NCBI RefSeq assembly: GCF_007293315.1
Contig: NZ_VLXZ01000015.1
Location: 16,625-80,624, forward strand
Direction of reading: 5' to 3'
Length of the DNA: 64,000 nucleotides
Source of the DNA: Alkalicoccobacillus porphyridii
Lineage (GTDB): Bacteria > Bacillota > Bacilli > Bacillales > Bacillaceae_D
The notes beneath the pieces are model-generated. The model did not search any database and was not told the DNA's origin. It was given only the letters and a program-made list of their open reading frames with translations. Below, piece after piece: positions 56,670-64,000 of this stretch. Position 1 is the stretch's first letter, and each line of letters opens with the position of its first letter. A program made the translations under genes and the position numbers.

Positions 56670-58117
56670 CACGTATCCTCCAAATCTTCCACTACACAAA
56701 TCCCAATCTCCACCACATCTTCACCTTGAAATCGTGCCCCTGCCTGATTCAATTGCTTGATGTGTAAAAGTGTATCCTTTTCAATGCGTTGACCAGGGTA
56801 CACTAAGGGGATGCCTGGGGGATAAGGGGTTACTTCTTCCGCGGCAATTCGTCCCTCAGCCTCCCAAAAGGCTACCCGATCTGTCTTTTTTGTATGTATA
56901 TGTTTCTCGTATTCAATTGGAGCCCTTTTATCATTACGATGATTTTTTTGGTTGATAGGTGTTGGCTTTAACGGTACATTGCTTACTAACTCTTTGAGTT
57001 TAGTAAGGCATGCCTCTCCCGTTGTAAATGGCACTAAACCAAATACAAGCAAAACGTGATGCTCATCGGCAAGTTCAACGTCGATTCCAGCCTTATGAAA
57101 CATCTCTGAAAGCTGATACCCATTTAATGTACAGGCTGTTCTTATTGTAACCTTTAACGGGTCATATTGGTAGCCAGTCCTGCTCCACTCTATTACGTCC
57201 AACTGTTCAATGGCATCAATTCCTGCTTTAAAATTCTGGATAGATTGCAGCGTTTTTGTCAGAAGATCTTTAGTATAGGTTTCAAGATAGCCTCTGGCTG
57301 CATCCAAGGAAGCCATAATTAAGTAGGATGGACTGCTTGATTGAAAGATCGATAATGCACGTTTCATCGCTTGCACTTCGTCTTCCCTCAGCTGATGATT
57401 CAGGTGAAGATACGACCCCATCGTTAAGGCGGGCAGCGTCTTGTGAGCAGACTGCACCACAGCATCGGCACCAGCAGATAATAAAGATTCTGGAAATGGC
57501 TCTCCTAGTACAAAGTGCGCACCATGTGCTTCATCTACTAAAACCTTGAGCCCTGCTCCCTTAGCTGTTTGGATTAATCCATTGCTTGGCAAACAGACAC
57601 CATAATAATTAGGGTACGTCATAATTAGTGCGGTCGCCTCTGGATAACGTGCTAAGGCCGTAAGCAAAGACGACTCCGATATGCCGATAGCTAGGCCGGT
57701 TTCCTGATCTATCTCAGATTCTAAGTACACTGCATGGACCCCTGCAAGCTCCACTGCATGAAGGATTGATTTATGACTGTTACGCTGTACAAACACAACG
57801 TCCCCAGGCTGGCAAAGCGCATACACCATCGCCAAGTTCCCCGCTGTACTACCTCCCACTAGAAAAAAGCTCTCGGCCGCGTCATAAAAGGTGGCTGTCA
57901 GCTGCTGCGCCTCCTTAATTGGACCCGTAGGATGATGGAGATCATCAAGCCCTTCTAATTCTGTTAGATCAAAAGGCAGCACACACTTGAATGCCTCTAA
58001 CCCTGGCGGAATGATTGCTCCATTTTTATGACCTGGAACATGAAAGGAAGTGGGATTCTTTTTAATATGATGATGTAGCGCAGATACTAAGGGAAAGCTT
58101 ACGTGTGGCTGAGTCAT
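56669..58117 (-). CDS. yaaO: Orn/Lys/Arg decarboxylase-family PLP enzyme (YaaO)
   Basis: A 482-aa fold-type I PLP protein. The PLP lysine is in [11 protein letters not shown] (about 224-234). VDEAHGAHF and the C-terminal decarboxylase domain (about 400-482) are present. Substrate among Arg, Lys and Orn is not determined. Overlaps tmk by one base, as in the conserved yaaO-tmk pair. Confidence 0.92.
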   Translation of the reverse strand: MTQPHVSFPLVSALHHHIKKNPTSFHVPGHKNGAIIPPGLEAFKCVLPFDLTELEGLDDLHHPTGPIKEAQQLTATFYDAAESFFLVGGSTAGNLAMVYALCQPGDVVFVQRNSHKSILHAVELAGVHAVYLESEIDQETGLAIGISESSLLTALARYPEATALIMTYPNYYGVCLPSNGLIQTAKGAGLKVLVDEAHGAHFVLGEPFPESLLSAGADAVVQSAHKTLPALTMGSYLHLNHQLREDEVQAMKRALSIFQSSSPSYLIMASLDAARGYLETYTKDLLTKTLQSIQNFKAGIDAIEQLDVIEWSRTGYQYDPLKVTIRTACTLNGYQLSEMFHKAGIDVELADEHHVLLVFGLVPFTTGEACLTKLKELVSNVPLKPTPINQKNHRNDKRAPIEYEKHIHTKKTDRVAFWEAEGRIAAEEVTPYPPGIPLVYPGQRIEKDTLLHIKQLNQAGARFQGEDVVEIGICVVEDLEDT

Positions 58118-58185
58118 TTGTTCTCCTCATTCCTCGTTTTTCAGTCTCTCCTATTCTAGCGTATGATGGAGATAATCTAAACAAA

Positions 58186-58214
58186 AAAACAAGCCATCCA
58201 CTCAGCTTGTCTTT
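58186..58214 (-). terminator. Terminator after csfB
   Basis: ACAAGC / GCTTGT stem with a 10-nt loop followed by a run of seven T on the minus strand. Confidence 0.75.
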
Positions 58215-58223
58215 TCTTCTTAT

Positions 58224-58424
58224 CTAGTTTGACGCTTTTAATATTCCTCGCATTTTGCTGACAAACACCAAGTAGTCCTCTGTTCCCGTCTCTGTTCCTA
58301 CAATTTTACGTTCACAGTCTCCACACACAAACGAGTTGACTAGCTTATAGCCTGCTGTTTTCCTTGTTTCACAGATTAAGCAGCTCTGACCAAGCTGAAT
58401 ACGTATTGAACCTGTTCTCTTCAT
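58224..58424 (-). CDS. csfB: Anti-sigma factor Gin (CsfB)
   Basis: A 66-aa zinc protein that holds sigma-G inactive until engulfment and later inhibits sigma-E. Cysteines 15, 18, 34 and 37 form two CxxC knuckles. AAAGGAG precedes the ATG, and a sigma-F-type promoter lies 20-50 bp upstream. Confidence 0.93.
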   Translation of the reverse strand: MKRTGSIRIQLGQSCLICETRKTAGYKLVNSFVCGDCERKIVGTETGTEDYLVFVSKMRGILKASN

Positions 58425-58445
58425 ACGTTCTCACTCCTTTGTACC

Positions 58446-58474
58446 AGTATCGCCTAAGATCCCCTGTTCCAAAC
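58446..58474 (-). promoter_or_regulatory. Sigma-F promoter of csfB
   Basis: Minus strand GTTTG (58470-58474), 15 bp, GGCGATACT (58446-58454); the -10 is a full match to GGNNANANT. Confidence 0.65.
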
Positions 58475-58541
58475 CATCCATTGAACTCTTCTTTACATAT
58501 ATTCATAAATGCCGGTCTATGTGCCTATGAAATTTTCTATA

Positions 58542-59207
58542 TTAGCTCTCTTCATCTTCCACAATATAAAGCCCAAATGCTTTAACAAAAGCCGTAGCCT
58601 GTTCTGTAGAGATATAGCTACCTTTTAGATCATCCATGGAGACCGTTAACGTTTCAAATTGACAGCTACTTAAGTCGATACCGCTTAATGTAGTCTGTGA
58701 GAATTGAACCTCGTGAATATCACAGCGATTGAGTTCAACGTGTTCAAGTGACGCATCATAGAAATCAGCCCCTCTAAGGACACAGCGGTTAAAACGAACA
58801 TGCTTAAGACTGACAAATGCGTAAGAAGAGAGCGGCATATGACAATCTATAAATTCAACATGTCGAAACGCAGCGTCTGCAAAATCCACACCTAAAAGCT
58901 TACATTCTATAAACTGAACACGGTGAAAAATGGCTCGTGGAACCTTCACATTTGAAAGATCACATTTTTTAAAGACAACATCGGAACATTCAAGAGCAGG
59001 CAGAACACATTCCTCAAAAGTAATCTGTGAAAAAGACACATGCTCAAAGATTACGCGCTCTGCCACCTCTCGTCTAAACGTGTGATCTGTTAGCTCAAAT
59101 CGTTGATACAGTCCCTCTTCTTCGAGCCATAACTCGGAAGACAAGGGTTCAAGTCGATTAATATGTTTTGGAGCCTGAGGCTTGGCTTGCTGCTTTTTTT
59201 GACTCAT
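58542..59207 (-). CDS. Pentapeptide-repeat protein
   Basis: A 221-aa soluble protein. From about residue 40 to 185 it has irregular pentapeptide repeats (pattern A(D/N)LxX-like: VDFADAAFRHVEF, LRGADFYDASLEHVEL), predicting a right-handed beta-helix. The N-terminus is Lys/Gln-rich. Some such proteins mimic DNA and shield gyrase, but nothing shows that here. ATG 59207 is 7 bp after GGAGG; an adjacent ATG at 59210 is possible. Between csfB and yknZ. Confidence 0.82.
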   Translation of the reverse strand: MSQKKQQAKPQAPKHINRLEPLSSELWLEEEGLYQRFELTDHTFRREVAERVIFEHVSFSQITFEECVLPALECSDVVFKKCDLSNVKVPRAIFHRVQFIECKLLGVDFADAAFRHVEFIDCHMPLSSYAFVSLKHVRFNRCVLRGADFYDASLEHVELNRCDIHEVQFSQTTLSGIDLSSCQFETLTVSMDDLKGSYISTEQATAFVKAFGLYIVEDEES

Positions 59208-59264
59208 CATGTATCCTCCATTCTTCCTTAAGCATAGCAAGTGTGAATGGAGCAGACAAGCCGA

Positions 59265-60458
59265 TTATTCGTATCGAAGCGCCTCAATTGGATTTAGTTT
59301 TGCTGCTTTATTCGCCGGCATAATACCAAAAATAATACCAATGAACATAGAGAAGACCAACCCACCAATCACAACAGGAATCGATACGAGAATAGGCAGC
59401 CCAGCGATGGCTGAAATAATCATAACAAGAAGAGCTCCGCCAGCAATACCAATACTTCCACCGATTAACGTAAGGATAATAGATTCAATTAAAAATTGCT
59501 GCAAAATTTGCCCCCGAGTCGCACCAAGTGATTTCCGAATCCCAATCTCTCTTGTTCGCTCCGTCACAGAGACAAGCATAATATTCATTACACCAATACC
59601 GCCAACTAATAAGGAAATTCCAGCGATCCCACCAATGATCATCGTCATGATTCGAGTAACCTGGCCTAGCCCCTCTGCCATCTCCTCCATGTTCATGACC
59701 TGGTAAGCTTCCTCTGTGCCATACTTCTGGTTTAAATAATCTGCAGCCATTTCACCTGAAGCTTGCAGTTGATCTAAATCATTAGCTTGAATAGTTAATT
59801 GACTAAAATGACTATTTCCGTACAGAACCTTCCACGTCTCAGACGGCACATATACTTCATTTGTATTAAAAAAAGACAATAATCCTGTTGGTGGTTCCAA
59901 CACACCAATAATTTCAACAGGCTGCTGCCCAATACGAATGATCTCTCCAATAGATGATTCATCACCAAACAATTCATCATCTAATGCATCTGAAATTAAC
60001 ACCTTTCGCTGCCCACCAACAAAGTCCATAGCTTGGAATGAATTTCCCGTGGCAACCGTAAAGCCTTGAACATCTAAATAAGCCTGATTCATTCCTAATA
60101 TAGTGGCTTCTGTTTCTTCTGTTTGAAAACGAATGTTTCCAAACTCAACACTGTATGCAACAACCTTATCAATTCCGTCTAGCTGTTCTAACTCTCTTAC
60201 ATCATCAGAACTAAATGCCGATTCCCATGCTGAGGGATTACTTTGGAGCTCCTCCTCTGAAGGACTATAGAAGACCTCAGCCGTATTCCCCTCTCCGACA
60301 AGCTGTTCCTTAAGCATGGCCTCTCCACCCTGACCAATAGCCACAACAATAATGACAGATGCCACACCTATAATAATGCCTAGCATGGTTAACAGCGACC
60401 TCATTTTATGTGAACGAATGGAAGCGACAGCCATCCTAATATTTTCTGCTAAACCCAT
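59265..60458 (-). CDS. yknZ: MacB-type ABC permease YknZ
   Basis: A 397-aa FtsX/MacB permease: one N-terminal helix (about 20-45), a large extracellular domain (to about 270) and three C-terminal helices with the FtsX domain. With YknX and YknY it forms a tripartite-like pump. ATG 60458 follows AAGGAG. Last gene of yknWXYZ; no clear terminator before the pentapeptide gene. Confidence 0.9.
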   Translation of the reverse strand: MGLAENIRMAVASIRSHKMRSLLTMLGIIIGVASVIIVVAIGQGGEAMLKEQLVGEGNTAEVFYSPSEEELQSNPSAWESAFSSDDVRELEQLDGIDKVVAYSVEFGNIRFQTEETEATILGMNQAYLDVQGFTVATGNSFQAMDFVGGQRKVLISDALDDELFGDESSIGEIIRIGQQPVEIIGVLEPPTGLLSFFNTNEVYVPSETWKVLYGNSHFSQLTIQANDLDQLQASGEMAADYLNQKYGTEEAYQVMNMEEMAEGLGQVTRIMTMIIGGIAGISLLVGGIGVMNIMLVSVTERTREIGIRKSLGATRGQILQQFLIESIILTLIGGSIGIAGGALLVMIISAIAGLPILVSIPVVIGGLVFSMFIGIIFGIMPANKAAKLNPIEALRYE

Positions 60459-60470
60459 CACTTCACTCCT

Positions 60471-61139
60471 TTACAGCTTCTCGACGAGTCGACCATCTCG
60501 TACAAAAATCGTATGTTCGGTGTATTCAGCAACCTCTGGTTCATGAGTAACGATAGCTATAGTAGTCCCCTCTTTATTAAGCCCTGTCAAAAGTTCCATA
60601 ATGTCAGCACTTGTTTTTGTATCAAGCGCGCCAGTTGGTTCATCCGCAAGAATGATGGTCGGTTCATTAACAAGAGACCTTGCAATGGCTACCCTTTGTT
60701 TTTGACCACCAGAAAGGGAGTTAGGAAGATAGTTAACTCGTTCTGCGAGCCCCACACGCTCCAGTGCATAGTGCGCACGTTCCTCACGTTCCTTTTTTCC
60801 AATCCCTGCATAGACCATTGGCAGTTCGACATTTTTGATAGCCGTTAAACGCGGCAATAGATGAAATTGCTGAAAAATGAATCCTATATATTTATTCCTC
60901 AGCTTCGCCAATTGGATATCGTCAAGCACGGTTACATTTTCTCCGTTAAGTAAATATTCTCCTGAGCTTGGTTGATCCAAGCAACCGAGTACATTCATTA
61001 ACGTTGATTTTCCAGATCCTGAAGGACCCATAATAGCTGAGAAAGAACCCTCTGCAATTTCCAGATTAATATCCATTAAAACAGGGGTTTCCTCTGTCCC
61101 TACCATAAAAGACTTCGTAACGTTGTTTAGCTTAATCAT
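60471..61139 (-). CDS. yknY: MacB-type ABC ATPase YknY
   Basis: A 222-aa ATPase of the LolD/MacB class: GPSGSGKS (about 37-44), LSGGQKQR (about 143-150), LADEPTGALD (about 166-175). Its ATG lies within the last codons of yknX (8-bp overlap). Confidence 0.92.
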   Translation of the reverse strand: MIKLNNVTKSFMVGTEETPVLMDINLEIAEGSFSAIMGPSGSGKSTLMNVLGCLDQPSSGEYLLNGENVTVLDDIQLAKLRNKYIGFIFQQFHLLPRLTAIKNVELPMVYAGIGKKEREERAHYALERVGLAERVNYLPNSLSGGQKQRVAIARSLVNEPTIILADEPTGALDTKTSADIMELLTGLNKEGTTIAIVTHEPEVAEYTEHTIFVRDGRLVEKL

Positions 61140-62241
61140 TTTTTGTCACGTCATTTCCATCTTGTATGCCAGAGGGCTCTACAATGATTTCGTCCGTTTC
61201 AGTCAATCCCGTTTTTACTTCATACCGTTGATTAGTTTGGATACCTACTTCAACGTCTTTACGTACTGCCTTACCCTCTTCAACAGCTAAAACAAAGGAT
61301 TGATCATCTTCGGTAATAAGTGCCGAGGCTGGTACGGTAAGAGCTGTCCGTTCCTCTGTCGCGATACGCAAAATGAGATTATAGCCAGGCTTTAATTGAT
61401 CTAGCTCGCCTTCATTAAAATGAACCGTTAGCGGATACTCAGTTCGATCCATATCACCTGTCATTTCATTAGTTAGAGGCATAAGTCCTACCTCATGAAC
61501 TGTGCCAGACCACTCAAGATCGGGCTGAGCATCAGATGTAATCGCTACATCTTGCCTACCTTCTACAACAAGCGAGTCATATTCGCTTAATGTTCCTTCA
61601 ATCAATAACTGATCCGTTGATGCAATCTCCAAAATGGGCTGCTGTTCAACTGGATTCATTTCAGCTGAAAAAACGGTACCGGCGATATCACTTTTAATGA
61701 GTAGCTTATCATCTTGAGCCTCTAATTCATCCTGTTGTAGTAATAACTGACGCAAATCAAGATTGGCATTTTTCTTCTCAAATTCAAGCTGATCTTTTTC
61801 GGCTTGGATTGTCTCCTTTGCCTCTTTCTCTCCTAGCTCCTTTTTCAGCTCCTTTTCTCTTTCATCCAGAGCCTTCTCCTGCTTTTCTATGAAATTAATT
61901 TGTAGATAGCCTGACTCAATTTGTAGCGCTAGTGTTTCTTTCTCGGAATCAGCCTGCCCTCCATCATATTGAAGTAAGGATGATCCTTCTTCTACAACAT
62001 CACCTTCTTCAACGAGAAGCTCATAGCTCTCACCCAGCTCTGGGGAGAAGTAGATCGTTTGCTGCTTTTCTGTTTTCACTGTCCCAGGCAGCATCACTTC
62101 AGCCTTAACAGATTCCATCGTTGGTGTTTCTACATCTACAGCTTGGGAACCCCCACTTTGAGATTGAACAACAGCTACGGTTGTAAACGAAACAATAAGT
62201 AAGATTATACCCACTGCAATGAGGATCTTTTTTTTATTCAT
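61132..62241 (-). CDS. yknX: Membrane-fusion-type adaptor YknX
   Basis: A 369-aa HlyD/RND-adaptor-like protein: N-terminal anchor (about 5-25), lipoyl/barrel-sandwich halves flanking a coiled-coil hairpin (about 105-185), then beta-barrel and membrane-proximal domains. AAGGAG precedes the ATG. Part of the pump that in B. subtilis protects against the SdpC toxin. Confidence 0.91.
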   Translation of the reverse strand: MNKKKILIAVGIILLIVSFTTVAVVQSQSGGSQAVDVETPTMESVKAEVMLPGTVKTEKQQTIYFSPELGESYELLVEEGDVVEEGSSLLQYDGGQADSEKETLALQIESGYLQINFIEKQEKALDEREKELKKELGEKEAKETIQAEKDQLEFEKKNANLDLRQLLLQQDELEAQDDKLLIKSDIAGTVFSAEMNPVEQQPILEIASTDQLLIEGTLSEYDSLVVEGRQDVAITSDAQPDLEWSGTVHEVGLMPLTNEMTGDMDRTEYPLTVHFNEGELDQLKPGYNLILRIATEERTALTVPASALITEDDQSFVLAVEEGKAVRKDVEVGIQTNQRYEVKTGLTETDEIIVEPSGIQDGNDVTKND

Positions 62242-62274
62242 AGGCTCACACTCCTTGATTGATTGTAAAACGAA

Positions 62275-62946
62275 TTATTGAATGCCTGAGGTAAGGTAAG
62301 CAATAAATGCGGTTATTAAACTTAATACAATTGGAAGCGACCATGCAGCGCCTTTATTAAAACCAGCGACATATCCCAGGCCTAGCGCAGTTAAAATAAT
62401 GTACCAAATATTAAAAATATCAAAGAAGCTAAGTAACGGAGCCAAAGGGTCTAACGGATCAAATAACATACTAACGCCTGTTACCACCGTCATAGGATCC
62501 AAATTAAATAAAACAACTACAATTGAATTAAACAGAGAACCTAGAGCGACGATTAAACTAACATATAACATCATAGAGAATAATTGTTTAAAGGAAACCA
62601 TACTACCTAACACCTTACCTACTACCCAAAAGATAAAGGCAGGAAGAAGCGATATAAACACAGGAACAAACAGTCCACTTATAAATACGATTAAACGCGT
62701 AAATACCTCCATTGCCTCGGCAAATTCATTACTTGTATCCAACCCTTGCTCAAGAGTCATCTGTATCACTGCACTATAATCAGGTATATATGCTATTAAT
62801 CCTGAAGCAATTAAACTAATGGCAATTAAAATAAATAAAGGAATGACCACTAAAGGTGTATCTTTTATTCTCTGAAATTGCACAATTGGACTAGTAAATA
62901 TTCCAATGACTGATGGTTTAGCTGTTGATGAATCTACTGAATTCAA
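62275..62946 (-). CDS. yknW: Yip1-family membrane protein YknW
   Basis: A 223-aa protein with a soluble N-terminal 20 residues and about five membrane segments (Yip1 domain). YknW assists YknXYZ assembly. TTG 62946 is chosen: GGAGGGG is 6 bp upstream and the earlier in-frame TTG overlaps it. First gene of the operon, with a perfect sigma-W promoter. Confidence 0.88.
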   Translation of the reverse strand: MNSVDSSTAKPSVIGIFTSPIVQFQRIKDTPLVVIPLFILIAISLIASGLIAYIPDYSAVIQMTLEQGLDTSNEFAEAMEVFTRLIVFISGLFVPVFISLLPAFIFWVVGKVLGSMVSFKQLFSMMLYVSLIVALGSLFNSIVVVLFNLDPMTVVTGVSMLFDPLDPLAPLLSFFDIFNIWYIILTALGLGYVAGFNKGAAWSLPIVLSLITAFIAYLTSGIQ

Positions 62947-62980
62947 ATAAAACCCCTCCAAAAAATTGTAATATCTTTCT

Positions 62981-63006
62981 TACGTTGTAAAAACTAAAAT
63001 GTTTCA
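62981..63006 (-). promoter_or_regulatory. Sigma-W promoter of yknWXYZ
   Basis: Minus strand TGAAAC (63001-63006), 16 bp, CGTA (62981-62984), the exact sigma-W consensus. yknWXYZ is a known sigma-W operon. Confidence 0.88.
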
Positions 63007-63022
63007 TAAAAATTATGTATTG

Positions 63023-63044
63023 GTGTACTACTTAAACAGTACAC
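63023..63044. promoter_or_regulatory. Palindrome upstream of the yknW promoter
   Basis: GTGTACT-8 bp-AGTACAC, a perfect 7-bp inverted repeat, 16 bp upstream of the -35. It looks like a dimeric regulator site. No T-run follows, so a terminator is unlikely. Confidence 0.45.
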
Positions 63045-63061
63045 TAAATTAAAGAAAAAGA

Positions 63062-63088
63062 AAACACTTTTTTCCATAAAAGTGTTCA
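63062..63088 (-). terminator. Hairpin between the phased array and yknW
   Basis: AACACTTTT / AAAAGTGTT with a 6-nt loop, followed by TTTTC...TTTTTC on the minus strand. No gene is supported upstream, so it would end transcripts entering from the array or rRNA side. Confidence 0.55.
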
Positions 63089-63130
63089 TTGTTTTGTAAG
63101 TATGAAGGTGAATTTTACCTGGGAGGGGGT

Positions 63131-63882
63131 ATTGGTAAGTGCGCTCTTTCTTGGCATGGTGGGTTAGTTCTTGGTTTGGAGTTTGGAGCTCGTTATTCTA
63201 GGTAATGGGCTTATGGCTCTTTAAGATGAGCTTTTCCTTCTTGGTAAAGAAGGTTCTACTTTTGAACTCGGTCATGAGCTTCTCTTTGTAGTTAGGCCGT
63301 CTGCTTCTTCTTGGTAAATTTGCTTTTCTCTTGGTGCGGTGGAGATTCTTCTTCGTATGGACCTCTGGTTCTTGGTAAAACAGGGTTCTCTCTTGGTGAC
63401 GGAGGTATAGTTCTTGGTATGGCGTCCTGGCTCTTGGTAATGGGAGGATTGCTCTTGCTATGAATCGCTTCTTTCTTGGTATAGTGAGGTCGCTCTTGGT
63501 TTGGAGCTCATTGCTCTTGGTATTGAGTTCTTCCTTCTTGGTAATGTTGTTCCCCTTCTTGGTAAAGAAGGTTCTGCTTATGAACTTGGTCATGAGCTTC
63601 TCTTCATAGTTAGGCCGTCTGCTGCTTCTTGGTAAATCTGCTTTTCTCTTGGTGCGGAGGGAATTCTCCTTGGTATGGCGCTCCCGCCCTTGGTAAAACA
63701 GGGTTCCTTCTTGGTGATGGGTGTATGATTCTTGGTACGGCCACCTGGCTCTTGATAAAACATGGTTTCCTCTTGGTATGAATTGCTTCTTTCTTGGTAC
63801 GGCGCCTTGGACCTTAGTAACGATCTCTTTCTCCTTGGCATGGTGCTTACTGCTCTTGATGAGTCGCTTTCCCTTCTCCGTA
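63131..63882. repeat. Phased CTTGGTA array (20-21 bp period) beside the rRNA operon
   Basis: About 32 copies of CTTGGT or a one- to two-base variant, mostly in TTCTTGGTA. Thirteen successive copies start at 63310, 63330, 63351, 63371, 63392, 63413, 63433, 63454, 63475, 63495, 63516, 63537 and 63558; thirteen more run 63628-63876 with identical steps. A 318-bp duplication (about 63198-63515 and 63516-63833) underlies this. Two minus-strand ORFs here (131 and 113 codons) lack ribosome sites, and the upstream one begins inside the rRNA terminator; they are not called genes. Confidence 0.85.
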
Positions 63883-63920
63883 CAATCAAATGCCTTCCCA
63901 TCTCTTCATAATCCACACAC

Positions 63921-63957
63921 AAAAAAACCACCCATTCGAAGGAATGGATGGTTTTCT
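63921..63957 (-). terminator. rRNA operon terminator
   Basis: 12-bp stem AACCATCCATTC / GAATGGGTGGTT (one G-U) with a 4-nt loop and a seven-T tail on the minus strand, just past the 5S gene. Confidence 0.88.
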
Positions 63958-63960
63958 TTA

Positions 63961-64000
63961 GTGCCCGGCAACGTTCTACTCTCGCAGGGGGAAGCCCCCA
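63961..64000 (-). rRNA. rrf: 5S rRNA, 3' end (runs off window)
   Basis: The minus strand reads GGGGGCTTCCCCCTGCGAGA then GTAGAACGTTGCCGGGC, the conserved 3' part of Bacillus 5S rRNA (helices IV and V). The exact 3' end, around 63961-63964, is not certain. An rRNA operon next to csfB matches rrnA of B. subtilis. Confidence 0.9.

Noticed and set aside
63198..63931. Two overlapping minus-strand ORFs with repeated YQE and TKK tripeptides
   Set aside because: The tripeptides come from one DNA motif read in changing frames (20- and 21-bp steps). No ribosome sites; the upstream ORF starts within the rRNA terminator; the 4-bp overlap follows from the duplication.

Overview
The window is origin-proximal chromosome of an endospore-forming member of the Bacillaceae. 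The gene order is that of the Bacillus subtilis yaa/yab region read backwards. From right to left it runs: 5S rRNA end, csfB, yaaO, tmk, darA, holB, ricT, yabA, trmN6, yazA, rsmI, abrB, metG, tatD, yabE, rnmV, ksgA, yabG, veg, sspF, ispE, purR, ridA, spoVG, glmU, prs, ctc, pth, fin, mfd, spoVT, spoVB-like yabM, yabN, rqcP, then yabP, yabQ, divIC, yabR, tRNA-Met, spoIIE. An ectoine-type uptake operon, the acidic binding protein and many TTG starts fit a halo- or alkaliphilic Bacillaceae. The species cannot be named from the sequence alone.

The ancestral backbone is interrupted by four accessory blocks. (1) About 13.5 kb between rqcP and yabP holds HAD, Nudix and histidine phosphatase genes, yitT with an Lrp-type regulator, an M3 peptidase, a Fur-boxed ferredoxin-NADP reductase, a DUF1540 gene, a VTT-domain protein, ehuBCDA, an L,D-transpeptidase and an alpha/beta hydrolase. 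(2) A murG paralogue lies between yabM and spoVT. (3) An acyl-CoA dehydrogenase, an aldo/keto reductase, a frameshifted DUF3221 lipoprotein gene and a CNNM/CBS transporter lie between tatD and metG, and a nurA-herA pair lies between metG and abrB. (4) yknWXYZ and a pentapeptide-repeat protein lie between the rRNA operon and csfB.

Many regulatory sites can be read directly: sigma-E (yabP), sigma-F (fin, csfB), sigma-G (spoVT, sspF), sigma-H (spoVG), sigma-B (ctc and a 29-codon gene), sigma-W (yknW), strong sigma-A promoters (veg, yabE, glmU, metG, abrB), Spo0A boxes (abrB, nurA, spoIIE), a Fur box and a metG T-box.

The least explained content is noncoding. Several interspersed elements recur: a roughly 130-bp hairpin element (type A), a roughly 120-bp palindrome nested inside it in either orientation (type B), and a CGCGCA-rich element (type C). 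Beside the rRNA operon, about 750 bp is made of a CTTGGTA motif repeated every 20-21 bp. The CGCGCA motif in type C is repeated at almost the same spacing, close to two turns of the DNA helix. The ORFs that fall in these arrays are judged not to be genes.
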